The notes under the pieces: model-generated | The model's database searches: none | Told to the model about the DNA's origin: nothing | Seen by the model: the letters and a program-made list of their open reading frames with translations, nothing else | Position numbers and translations under genes: made by a program | NCBI RefSeq assembly: GCF_000374425.1 | Contig: NZ_KB894362.1 | Span: 1 to 64,000, forward strand | Source of the DNA: Acinetobacter tjernbergiae DSM 14971 = CIP 107465 | GTDB taxonomy: Bacteria; Pseudomonadota; Gammaproteobacteria; Pseudomonadales; Moraxellaceae | Direction of reading: 5' to 3' | Length of the DNA stretch: 64,000 bases | In this document: piece after piece, positions 9,548 through 18,178 of the stretch | Layout of the letters: each line of letters starts with the position of its first letter | Position numbering within the stretch: the first letter of the stretch is position 1

Positions 9548-10872
9548 TTCATATACACCACAACAATTAAACCTGTTGTGTTTTGCAACGCTAACTCAAT
9601 ATGTGTATTCAAATAATATTGTCGATCAAATAGTTCAACTCTCCAACCCAATTGTGTACATAGTTTTTGCACAAGCTGCAAACCAATACCATGCCCTTTA
9701 GGGTTGAGTTTGAGTTGTGAACGACTTAACTCTTGAACTTTAGATTCGTTTGGAAGACTCACGCCAATGCCATTATCAGCGATAATAATGCTATTTTTGC
9801 GTTGAATAATATGAATATTTGAACCTTGAGAATAATTTAAAGCATTACGCAAAATATTGCTGAGAACCATCTTAGTCATGGATGGATAAAGTAAGCGAGT
9901 CAATTCTGAATCGTCATATTGAACAAGAATATCAATCCCTTTGCTTTGGCTGACCGTATCTAAATCATGAACCAAATCCGTAATAATAGTAGATAATTGC
10001 ATCTGCTCAGCAGTCAAAGTGTTGGTGGTATTTCTTGCAATTGCGAGTAGCGTATCTACCAACAATTGCATATCCTCAATCGTATTTGCAATACGATTCA
10101 ATGATTTATCATTTCCATACCGCGCTTGGCAAATTTGGACATTGCCTTTCAAAATGGTCAAAGGTGTGCGTAATTCATGACTGACATCCCCTGTAAACTC
10201 ACGTTCACGATGGATAAATTCTGTCAGTACTTGATGATACTGTTCTAATGCCTGTTTTAAATACTCCGCTTCCATATTGCCATTGGTACTAATATCTTGA
10301 AATGGTGAGGCTTCCTTATTTTGATGTGCCCAATCTATCTGTTCTAAGGCATTGGCTAAACGGGTAATCGGTGAGAAATAACGACGCGCTCGACGGTTTG
10401 ACCACCATAAAATGCTATACAAGATAATTAAGCTAAACATTAACGGCGCTAAGCCAAACATCCAGACAATTTTGTTGACATTACTTTCACCAAACACCAA
10501 CAACACATGCTGACCATCTCGTTCACCATACACCGTCATGCGATCTTTACCATCCACATAGATCCGATGCACGCCCTGTTGCAAGGTCATATCACGAAAA
10601 GGTTGCGGTGGCATATTCGACGACCAACGATAGCCATATAAATTCTTAGTATCAGGAAGATCCGCCTTCGGATTGCGTTCGACACGGATCCAATAATGTT
10701 CCATTTCCTGTTCAAGTGCAGTTTTGAGCAATGATCCTTTGATCACCCACGCACTACAGGCAATACCGATAATAATCGAAAGCGCGATCAGCCCAATTTG
10801 CAACCAATAGTAGCGATTAAATATCTCACTCAATGGATGATTAGTTCCATCATTTTTTTTTGATCTAAACAT
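9544..10872 (-). CDS. Sensor histidine kinase
   Basis: Membrane sensor kinase of 442 residues. Membrane segments lie at about 24-46 and 137-157 and enclose a periplasmic domain of about 90 residues. A HAMP-like stretch follows (SPITRLANALEQIDW). The HisKA box FTGDVSHELRTPLTILKGN has the phosphorylated His232. The ATPase domain shows an N box (NILRNALNYS), a G1 box (IIADNGIGV) and a G2 box (GHGIGLQLVQKL). It is the last gene of the minus-strand lipid operon, 30 bp after a methyltransferase gene, and meets its likely partner regulator tail to tail. The signal may be membrane-lipid state, which is a guess from context. Confidence 0.9.
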   Translation of the reverse strand: MFRSKKNDGTNHPLSEIFNRYYWLQIGLIALSIIIGIACSAWVIKGSLLKTALEQEMEHYWIRVERNPKADLPDTKNLYGYRWSSNMPPQPFRDMTLQQGVHRIYVDGKDRMTVYGERDGQHVLLVFGESNVNKIVWMFGLAPLMFSLIILYSILWWSNRRARRYFSPITRLANALEQIDWAHQNKEASPFQDISTNGNMEAEYLKQALEQYHQVLTEFIHREREFTGDVSHELRTPLTILKGNVQICQARYGNDKSLNRIANTIEDMQLLVDTLLAIARNTTNTLTAEQMQLSTIITDLVHDLDTVSQSKGIDILVQYDDSELTRLLYPSMTKMVLSNILRNALNYSQGSNIHIIQRKNSIIIADNGIGVSLPNESKVQELSRSQLKLNPKGHGIGLQLVQKLCTQLGWRVELFDRQYYLNTHIELALQNTTGLIVVVYMN

Positions 10873-10902
10873 AGGCTGATCTACTTACAGAATCATATTT
10901 GA

Positions 10903-11952
10903 TTATACGACTTTCTTTTTGAACAAGAAGTGACCCACGACCCATTCTTGCCCTTGCTCAAATCCAAATAATTCTGCACATGCCATAAAGAAAATTCGCC
11001 AACGTTGCCACCATGCATCAGCATCTTGCATATAAACCTGTTCAAACAGTGGTTTTAATTGTTCAGCGTTGCGATCCATATTTTCTAACCAAGCATTCGC
11101 CGTTTTTTCATAATGTGTACCCGACCATTGCCAATGTTTCGATAGTTCTAAATGCTCTTGAAAATGTAAAAATGTTGAACTGGCAGGCATCAAACCACCT
11201 GTAAAAAAGTATCTCGACATCCAGTCATATTCACTTTGGATTTCAAATGGATAATGCAAGAACCGATGACAAAAAATATGACACCACAACAGCCCATCGA
11301 CCTTGAGCCAAGATTGAATTTTCTCAAACAGTTTTTGATAGTTTCGGACATGTTCAAACATTTCCACCGAAACTACACGATCAAATGAACCCTGTTTTAA
11401 TTCGAGTACATTGACATCACAGGTTATGATTTCGACATTATTTAAACCACGCTGCTCAGCTTCCGCCAAAATATATTGACGTTGCGTTGCCGAATTTGAA
11501 ACTCCCGTAATTTTTGCATTTGGATAACGTTCCGCCATCCATAATGTAAATGATCCCCAACCACAACCCAGTTCCAAAATATGTTGACCATCAGTTAATT
11601 GAGCGCGATCACTATAAATCTGTAGTGCAAATTCTTCAGCCTCATCTAATGAGGTTCGAGCATGCGGAAAAAAACAGGCACTATATTTAAGACGTTTTCC
11701 TAAAACCGCCTGAAAAAAAGCGGTAGGCAATTCATAATGTTGCTCATTGGCTTTGTCAGTTTCAATCGCGATTTCACTGTGCTTTAACATGTGAAGCACA
11801 TCCATATAACGTTGCGCACCCTGTTCAGGATCGTAGCGCCCTTCTTGAATCAAACGCTTTTTACTCAATGCACGAATGGCTGCACGAATCGCTTGATCAG
11901 GTACTAAACCGCTTTCAACGAGTTTTAATGATTTTTGAATAATAAAGTCCAT
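10903..11952 (-). CDS. CFA-type SAM-dependent lipid methyltransferase (second copy)
   Basis: Methyltransferase of about 349 residues in the cyclopropane-fatty-acid synthase superfamily. The SAM motif ILELGCGWGSFTLWMAERYP, the TGVSNSATQRQYI segment and SVEMFEHVRNYQ are visible. It differs from the upstream CFA-type gene in lacking most of the N-terminal lipid-binding region. It has a short ALSKKRLIQEGRYDPEQGAQRY start instead, and resembles the tetrahydroberberine/coclaurine-like subgroup. I prefer the ATG at 11952, with AGGT 7 bp upstream, over 11979. It is 8 bp after the DUF1295 gene. With two CFA-type enzymes in one operon, one may methylate rather than cyclopropanate acyl chains. Confidence 0.85.
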   Translation of the reverse strand: MDFIIQKSLKLVESGLVPDQAIRAAIRALSKKRLIQEGRYDPEQGAQRYMDVLHMLKHSEIAIETDKANEQHYELPTAFFQAVLGKRLKYSACFFPHARTSLDEAEEFALQIYSDRAQLTDGQHILELGCGWGSFTLWMAERYPNAKITGVSNSATQRQYILAEAEQRGLNNVEIITCDVNVLELKQGSFDRVVSVEMFEHVRNYQKLFEKIQSWLKVDGLLWCHIFCHRFLHYPFEIQSEYDWMSRYFFTGGLMPASSTFLHFQEHLELSKHWQWSGTHYEKTANAWLENMDRNAEQLKPLFEQVYMQDADAWWQRWRIFFMACAELFGFEQGQEWVVGHFLFKKKVV

Positions 11953-11960
11953 GTGCGTAC

Positions 11961-12743
11961 CTACTCTTTGGGTTTCCACGGAATAAACATAGAAGTTCGG
12001 TTTTGATAATCGAGATAATTTTGACCTCGATTTTTTAATGCTTGTTGTTCACTAAATGGAATTCCTGTGATGTAGTACAAAAACAACCACATCAACACGG
12101 GATAAATCCATAAACTATACAATCCTGCTGCGAGTCCTAAAATTGGATAGGCGAACCAATGAATCCATTCAAAAAAATAATTCGGATGCCGCGAATATCG
12201 CCACAGACCTTGATCCATAGTTTTGCCATGATGATTCATCTTCTGCTTGAAACGATACAATTGCTGATCGGCAATCACTTCACCTATAAATGCAATTACC
12301 ATGATCATACCTGCGATAATCAAATAATCGTTGGTTTCAATCCCCCATACAGAACTTGGAACATGCAGTAAGCTCCACATCGGAATGCTAAATAAAATGG
12401 CTAATCCAGCTTGAAACATAAAGAAAGTGAAAAAACCGAAGTGTTGATATTTTCCCATTGCGCTACGCATATTGGCGTATCGTCTATCTTCTTCATGTTC
12501 GGCGAGGTAACGGCGAAATAAATGAAAACTTAAGCGTAAAAACCAAATTGAACTCAATATTCCAATAAACAGTCTGACATTCAACGGTGCGATATCAACA
12601 AATAATGCTGTAATAACAATATTCAGAGCAATACAAAAACTCCATGCCACATCGACAATGCCTGCACGATGATTATAAGTTGCCCATAACCAACACATCG
12701 CCATGACAAAGACATCAAGTAAAAATAACTGCCACCACATCAC
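11961..12743 (-). CDS. DUF1295 / steroid 5-alpha-reductase-like membrane protein
   Basis: Integral membrane protein of 260 residues with about six or seven hydrophobic segments. It begins MWWQLFLLDVFVMAMCWLWATYNHRAG and contains DVAWSF, then the C-terminal signature YSRHPNYFFEWIHWFAYPILG of the DUF1295/ICMT-like family. Family members are membrane NAD(P)H-dependent reductases or isoprenyl-type methyltransferases acting on lipids. It lies between two CFA-type methyltransferase genes, which points to a reductive step on modified fatty acyl chains. The exact reaction is unknown. Confidence 0.85.
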   Translation of the reverse strand: MMWWQLFLLDVFVMAMCWLWATYNHRAGIVDVAWSFCIALNIVITALFVDIAPLNVRLFIGILSSIWFLRLSFHLFRRYLAEHEEDRRYANMRSAMGKYQHFGFFTFFMFQAGLAILFSIPMWSLLHVPSSVWGIETNDYLIIAGMIMVIAFIGEVIADQQLYRFKQKMNHHGKTMDQGLWRYSRHPNYFFEWIHWFAYPILGLAAGLYSLWIYPVLMWLFLYYITGIPFSEQQALKNRGQNYLDYQNRTSMFIPWKPKE

Positions 12744-12774
12744 TGCCTCCCTGCTACCTCAGATCGGTTGATGA

Positions 12775-13974
12775 TTAATAAGCACTTGCTTCAAATAAAA
12801 GGTGTACGTCACTGATCACCCCTTCTTTGAAACCACCCTCGCAATAACACAGATAGAAATCCCACATCCGAATGAAATTTTCATCAAAACCTAGAGCTAG
12901 GACTTGTGCTTTGGCATTTAAAAAACGCTCACGCCATTGATGAATCGTTTCCGCATAGCTCAAGCCAATATCTTCAAGATGTTTTAAACGTAACTGTTGT
13001 TCCGATGCAGCTTGGGTCAATACACTGATACATGGAATAAAACTACCGGGGAAAATATAGCGTTTAATATAATCCACTGTGTTCAAGGCTTTTTTATAAC
13101 GCGCATCTTCGATGGTGATGGCTTGAATCAATCCCAAACCATTTGGTTTTAATAAAGCACGACATTTATTAAAATAGGTGGATAAGTACTGTTCACCAAC
13201 AGCTTCAATCATTTCAATCGAAACCAATTTGTCAAATTTACCTTCTAATAATCGGTAATCCTTGAGTTGAACATTGACACGATGACTAAGGCCCGCATCT
13301 GCGATACGTTTGGTGGCTTCATCATATTGCGCTTGTGAAATGGTAATCGTGGTGACTTTACAGCCATAATGCTGAGCAGCGTAGATCGCAAAACCGCCCC
13401 AACCGCTCCCAATCTCAACCAAGTGATCCATAGGTTTGAGTTGTAACTTCTGACAAATCAGTTCTTTTTTATAATCCGATGCTTCTTCTAAAGTCATATC
13501 TTTGTACTTATACACTGCACTGGAATACATCATTGAAGAATCAAGAAAGAGTTTAAAAAAATCATTACTCAGGTCGTAATGCTCTGCAATATTTTTACGG
13601 CTGCCTGATAATGAATTTTTACGAGTTTTATACCAAGTTTTTAAAACCAACTGACTGGCTTGTGAAATGAAATTCTGATTGATTTTATCCAAAACATGGC
13701 GGTTTCGAGCCAAAATCTGAATCACCTCGACCAGATGTTCAGTACTCCAATAGCCACGAATATAGCCTTCAGCTGCACCAAGCACACCATTTTTAAAAAT
13801 AAGATCAATTAATACTTTGTTATGAATATCTATGGTTGCTGCTAAATCCGAAACCTCACCTACAGTACCGTTCCATTCTCCACGAAAATGAATTTGACCA
13901 TGACGAAGTTTCAATAGACTTCGCAAAACCAAAGGAAGTGAATCTTGTTCACCGAAAATAAGCGTTTTCATCAT
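12775..13974 (-). CDS. Cyclopropane-fatty-acyl-phospholipid synthase family protein
   Basis: Protein of 399 residues with the full CFA synthase layout. An N-terminal lipid-binding region contains AAEGYIRGYWSTEHLVEVIQ. The catalytic domain begins at NIAEHYDLSNDFFKLFLD. The SAM loop is VEIGSGWGGFAIYAAQHYG, followed by TISQAQYDEA and SIEMIEAVGEQYL, then YIFPGSFIPC in the active site. It transfers a methylene or methyl group from SAM to unsaturated phospholipid acyl chains. It overlaps the DUF1365 gene by 26 bp, implying coupled translation. Its context (DUF1365, FAD oxidoreductase, desaturase) differs from a lone housekeeping cfa gene. Confidence 0.92.
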   Translation of the reverse strand: MMKTLIFGEQDSLPLVLRSLLKLRHGQIHFRGEWNGTVGEVSDLAATIDIHNKVLIDLIFKNGVLGAAEGYIRGYWSTEHLVEVIQILARNRHVLDKINQNFISQASQLVLKTWYKTRKNSLSGSRKNIAEHYDLSNDFFKLFLDSSMMYSSAVYKYKDMTLEEASDYKKELICQKLQLKPMDHLVEIGSGWGGFAIYAAQHYGCKVTTITISQAQYDEATKRIADAGLSHRVNVQLKDYRLLEGKFDKLVSIEMIEAVGEQYLSTYFNKCRALLKPNGLGLIQAITIEDARYKKALNTVDYIKRYIFPGSFIPCISVLTQAASEQQLRLKHLEDIGLSYAETIHQWRERFLNAKAQVLALGFDENFIRMWDFYLCYCEGGFKEGVISDVHLLFEASAY

Positions 13975-14764
13975 TTTGTTTTAAATCCTTATCTTTTTTA
14001 GGGTGCCGATAAAATGGAACTTTCTTTCGCCATAGATGAAAAGCTTGAATATAAATTGAAGCGAACATCTTGAAAGGTTCAAAGATATGATGAATAGCAT
14101 AGCGATGTTGTTGTGAAGGAAGTGTGATGCTTTCAAGCTGAAAATGCATACTGACATCAAATACGAACTGTTGATTTTGATAAAGCTGCATGTAAATTAC
14201 ATGCTTGGCATCAGAAAAATTGAATTTCCATTTATATTCAATCTCCATCGGCATAAATGGGGAAACATGAAATGATTTTTCAAAATTAAACTCAAAACTT
14301 CGATAATGAGCTTGGTTTTGCCCTTTCCCTCGACAATCGTGAACATAAACTTTGCGTTCATTCCACGGCGTGTTAGTAATCTCGCTTAATATGAAGATAG
14401 GCTGCTGTTCAGCATCCAAAATGAAATAAAAAACCACCGAATTAAATCTAAAACCTAAAGTTCGCGGCAACGCTAATATACGAATATTTAATTGAGCCGA
14501 TAAAATCGTATCTGCTTGTTGCAATAAAATCTTTTTAATTCTTTCTCGTAAACTTCCCTGATAGCCTTTTAAAAAATCATTGGGATCAATAGTTAAAAAG
14601 TTCCAACCCGTTGCTGACCATAAATACGATTTTTTTACAAATGAATCCAATTGATCGGGGTCAAACCATAAGTAAGTTAAATTTGACTCAAACTGATGCA
14701 CTTTAGGTACATAACGTCGATGATGGATTGTTGCGGATGCAGTCGCAAGTGCCGTATTCAACAT
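13949..14764 (-). CDS. DUF1365 family protein
   Basis: Protein of 271 residues beginning with ALATASATIHHRRYVPKVHQF, which matches the DUF1365 opening. Later motifs include NPVVFYFILD-like FNSVVFYFILDAEQ, EITNTPWNERKVYV and KSFHVSPFMPMEIEYKWKF. DUF1365 genes almost always stand beside an amine-oxidase-like flavoprotein and a CFA-type gene, as here. The biochemical role is unknown, though they are needed for unusual acyl modifications in some bacteria. It overlaps the downstream CFA-type gene and lies 13 bp after the flavoprotein gene. Confidence 0.9.
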   Translation of the reverse strand: MLNTALATASATIHHRRYVPKVHQFESNLTYLWFDPDQLDSFVKKSYLWSATGWNFLTIDPNDFLKGYQGSLRERIKKILLQQADTILSAQLNIRILALPRTLGFRFNSVVFYFILDAEQQPIFILSEITNTPWNERKVYVHDCRGKGQNQAHYRSFEFNFEKSFHVSPFMPMEIEYKWKFNFSDAKHVIYMQLYQNQQFVFDVSMHFQLESITLPSQQHRYAIHHIFEPFKMFASIYIQAFHLWRKKVPFYRHPKKDKDLKQNDENAYFR

Positions 14765-14777
14765 AACACCATCTCCA

Positions 14778-16055
14778 TCAGTTGCTCAGAGATGCAAATT
14801 GATCAACGACACGCGCTGCGCTACGTGCTCCATCTTCATGAAAGCCCCATCCCCAATATGCACCACAAAATGAACTACGATTGTTTCCATTAATTTCTTG
14901 CCAACGGGATTGTGCCGCAATCGCTTTTTGATCAAATACTGGATGTCGATAATGACGCTCGACCCAAATGGATTTTTTTGCAATCGGAAAATTTGGATTT
15001 AAGGTTGAAAAGACCTGCGTCTTACAGGGCAAATTTTGTAGCGTGTTCATCCAATAAGTGAACCCATAATGAGTATTGCTTGAATCTAATCGCTTTTGCA
15101 TATCCATCTTCTCAGCAGTGACATGTACATGCCAACTTGCCCATTGCGATTTACGCTTTGGCATAATTGATGTATCACTGTGTACCACCATCAAATTATC
15201 TTGATAATCAAAACTACCTAAGATTTCTCGCTCCTTTTCTGAAGCATCTTTTATCAACCCCAATGTGTCATCAGCATGACTCGCAAAAACCACCCAATCA
15301 AATTGCTCTTGATCTTGATCTGTAACGATCCTGACGGCGTGTTCCGTTCGTATTACCTCTTGAACATGGGCGTGTTTCCATTGTATCGAAGGACAAGCCG
15401 CTTGAATCGCTTGAATATAAGATGCTGAACCACCTTTCACCGTCTGCCACTGTGGACGGTCTTTTAATTGCAACATACGATGATGCTGAAAAAAACTCAC
15501 GACAAACTTATATGGAATCTGTCCCACCTGTTCGACAGGACTTGACCATAGCGCGCCACACATCGGATACAAATGTTCATCTCTAAACACTTGTGAATAA
15601 TCATTTTGATTCAAATAATCATCAATGGTTAATTCAAAATCACATGCCTCGACAGAAATGTCTTTATTGGCTTGATAAAACCGAATTAGATCAGACAACA
15701 TCACTCGAAAGTTCTTCTTTAAAAAGTTTTGTGGTCGCGTTAATAATGACCATTTTTTTGATGGATTGTACTGAAGCCCTGTTACCTGATTATTGACCGA
15801 AAAGCTCATATCGCTATTTTGTGCTTCTACACCTAATTCAGCAATCATTGCGCTAAAGAGTGGATAGTTATGTGCATTAAAAACAATAAAACCACTATCT
15901 ACAGCAAGATAGTGCTGATCAATCAATAATTCATGCGTATCCGTATGACCACCAAAATAATGCTCTTTTTCAAAAATAGTGACTTGATGCTGCTTGGATA
16001 ATTTCCACGCTGCATACATACCCGAAATACCAGAGCCTACGATTGCAATCTTCAT
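14778..16055 (-). CDS. FAD-dependent amine-oxidase-like oxidoreductase
   Basis: Flavoprotein of 425 residues. The N-terminal dinucleotide-binding motif is IAIVGSGISGMYAAWKLS, followed by EKEHYFGGHTDT, which is typical of the NAD(P)-binding/amine oxidase family found with DUF1365. The C-terminal FAD segment is NRSSFCGAYWGWGFHEDGARSAARV. I start at the ATG at 16055, which overlaps the desaturase stop codon in TGATG. An in-frame TTG lies at 16058. In Rhodobacter a related enzyme set takes part in furan-fatty-acid or methylated-acyl formation. Whether the same chemistry occurs here is inference. The likely substrate is a phospholipid acyl chain. Confidence 0.88.
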   Translation of the reverse strand: MKIAIVGSGISGMYAAWKLSKQHQVTIFEKEHYFGGHTDTHELLIDQHYLAVDSGFIVFNAHNYPLFSAMIAELGVEAQNSDMSFSVNNQVTGLQYNPSKKWSLLTRPQNFLKKNFRVMLSDLIRFYQANKDISVEACDFELTIDDYLNQNDYSQVFRDEHLYPMCGALWSSPVEQVGQIPYKFVVSFFQHHRMLQLKDRPQWQTVKGGSASYIQAIQAACPSIQWKHAHVQEVIRTEHAVRIVTDQDQEQFDWVVFASHADDTLGLIKDASEKEREILGSFDYQDNLMVVHSDTSIMPKRKSQWASWHVHVTAEKMDMQKRLDSSNTHYGFTYWMNTLQNLPCKTQVFSTLNPNFPIAKKSIWVERHYRHPVFDQKAIAAQSRWQEINGNNRSSFCGAYWGWGFHEDGARSAARVVDQFASLSN

Positions 16056-17041
16056 CAAGACTCCTCGCTTTGAATTTTACTCGCGTTTATTTTGAGATTT
16101 AATTGATGACTTTTATGGGTATCATAAATACGTTGTGGTACAGGTTTAATTCCCCAAATCAACCCCAAAAAAGACATGATTTTTAAAATGTAATAAGTGA
16201 TGTCGATTTGCCACCAAAAGAAACCTTGTCGAGTGCTGCCTGCATAATAATGATGATTGTTATGCCAACCCTCACCTAATGTAATCATGGATAAAAAGAA
16301 ATTATTTCGACTGTTGTCTTTGGTCTCAAAGTCCCGACTTCCATATAGATGCGCAAGCGAATTGATACACAACGTTGCATGAATCAATAAAACTGTCGAA
16401 ATGACAAAACCCCAGACCAATAGCTGTAAACCTGACGTACCTAAACTCGGATAAGCAATAGCCAACCACTCACCTAAACAATAAATTGCAAAAGCAGTGA
16501 ACAAGACCACAGGTAAACTAAAACGATCTAACCAAACAATTTCAGGAAATTTTAGCCAATCTTTAACGACTTCTTTGCGTATCAAAAAATTCTGCTTATT
16601 CAAGAACCAACCCACATGGCTATACCAAAAACCATGTGTCGATGAATGTGGATCATGTTCGGTATCGGTAAAACGATGATGATAACGATGATGCGCTGCC
16701 CACCATAGAGGCCCCCGCTGTGCGCTCATTGTTCCAATCAAGACAAAAAAGAATTGTACTGGGCGTGATGTTTGAAAGGTTTTATGCGAAAGATAACGAT
16801 GAAAAAATGCCGTGATGGCAAACATTCTCACAAAATAAAAAATCAGCATAAAAATAACAGCAAACCAAGATACTCCAACCCAAAACACGGCAAAGCAAGC
16901 AATATGCAGCAAAATGAATGGTAAAATCCGAAACCACTGAATCTTAGTATCTTTTGTGCTTTCTTTAAACTGAGGCTGCTGTTTATCTAAAGTATCAGTC
17001 AGTGACCAACTATCGACCCATCGCAGAAAAAATTTAAACAT
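16055..17041 (-). CDS. Membrane fatty acid desaturase
   Basis: Acyl-CoA/acyl-lipid desaturase of 328 residues with the three histidine boxes of the delta-9 class: HRYLSH, HRYHHRF and HNNHH. Four membrane segments surround them. It uses a di-iron centre and O2 to insert a double bond into saturated acyl chains. I start at MFKFFLRWVDSW (17041) because AGGAAG lies 7 bp upstream; 17059 would add six residues. It is the first gene of the lipid operon and is translationally coupled to the flavoprotein gene. It could supply the unsaturated chains on which the CFA-type enzymes act. Confidence 0.92.
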   Translation of the reverse strand: MFKFFLRWVDSWSLTDTLDKQQPQFKESTKDTKIQWFRILPFILLHIACFAVFWVGVSWFAVIFMLIFYFVRMFAITAFFHRYLSHKTFQTSRPVQFFFVLIGTMSAQRGPLWWAAHHRYHHRFTDTEHDPHSSTHGFWYSHVGWFLNKQNFLIRKEVVKDWLKFPEIVWLDRFSLPVVLFTAFAIYCLGEWLAIAYPSLGTSGLQLLVWGFVISTVLLIHATLCINSLAHLYGSRDFETKDNSRNNFFLSMITLGEGWHNNHHYYAGSTRQGFFWWQIDITYYILKIMSFLGLIWGIKPVPQRIYDTHKSHQLNLKINASKIQSEES

Positions 17042-17267
17042 TGATTCTTCCTGACCCAATCTCTTTTTATATTTATAATCTTAATAGAAATCATATGAAG
17101 TTTATGTGAAGCTCAACATCGTACGCACCAGAGCATGCCTCACATCATAATATGAAAAGACACACTAAACATGAATTTATATTATTTTTTAGCTTAGACT
17201 CAAAACCAATTGGCTTAAGCCTAAGCGTATTTAAAAAACATTTTTATCGAATCAATATGTATTCAAA

Positions 17268-18071
17268 TTAAAGAGAAAGCATAGGTAAAATTTTCATCAA
17301 GCTTGTAATCACCAAGTAAATGGCAACACAAATCACCACCACAGCGAATACCTTTTGTACCGTTTTTATATCAATCAGGTTGATTAATCGTCTACCAATT
17401 AACATCCCGATAATACAAGCCACGACAAAGCTAGTGGTTACAGCGATTGGATATTGAAAACCATCAATGATGTGAATAGAAATACTTACGCCACCAATTA
17501 AAAAAATGATCATCAATGAAGTTGCAACGATACTCCGCATATCCAAATCAGTGACTTTACGTAATGCAGGCACAATTACAAAACCACCGCCAACACCCAA
17601 CAGACCTGTTAATAACCCAGCAATAATACCAATAAAACCGAGGACTGAAGCTGTTTTAACATTCCAAATCAATTGCCCTGTTGATTGATTCACCTTACAC
17701 GGTGGATCTTCAAAATCATTGACTTTATTGAAGAAAATGCGATAAGCCACAATCATCATCACAACACTGAATCCAAGGCTTAACCAAACTGGAGAAATAA
17801 TACTCGCAAGATGAATCCCGTAACGTGCCGATGGCAGACTGATCAAGGCAATCCAGATTGCCGCACGATAACGCACAATTTTCTTGAATAAGCCTTGAAC
17901 CATACCAACAAATGCAGAAAGTGTTACTGCCAACAAACCTACTGGTGCAGCTTGAGACACTGTCCATCCTTGACTCGCCATTAATGCTGGTACAGCCAAA
18001 ATACCGCCACCTGCGCCTGTCAATCCAAGTAAACATCCGATCGCAAGACCTTCTAAGACTAATAACCACAT
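17268..18071 (-). CDS. TauE/SafE family sulfite/sulfonate exporter
   Basis: Membrane protein of about 267 residues with eight hydrophobic segments and the internal repeat typical of TauE/SafE: GLTGAGGGILAVPALM near the N terminus and GLLGVGGGFVIVPALRKV in the middle. It follows the SQR-fusion and persulfide dioxygenase genes on the same strand after a 99-bp gap. A role in exporting sulfite, the product of persulfide oxidation, is therefore likely. I start at the ATG at 18071, with GAGG about 12 bp upstream. An in-frame TTG at 18080 is an alternative. Confidence 0.88.
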   Translation of the reverse strand: MWLLVLEGLAIGCLLGLTGAGGGILAVPALMASQGWTVSQAAPVGLLAVTLSAFVGMVQGLFKKIVRYRAAIWIALISLPSARYGIHLASIISPVWLSLGFSVVMMIVAYRIFFNKVNDFEDPPCKVNQSTGQLIWNVKTASVLGFIGIIAGLLTGLLGVGGGFVIVPALRKVTDLDMRSIVATSLMIIFLIGGVSISIHIIDGFQYPIAVTTSFVVACIIGMLIGRRLINLIDIKTVQKVFAVVVICVAIYLVITSLMKILPMLSL

Positions 18072-18178
18072 GATATGCAATGACCTCGTACAAGGATGAA
18101 CAGTTTTTGCAGAAAATAAAAATCTAACCTAGCTCAAAATTAAAGCTAAGCAATTGATTTAAATTAGAACTAAATAAG

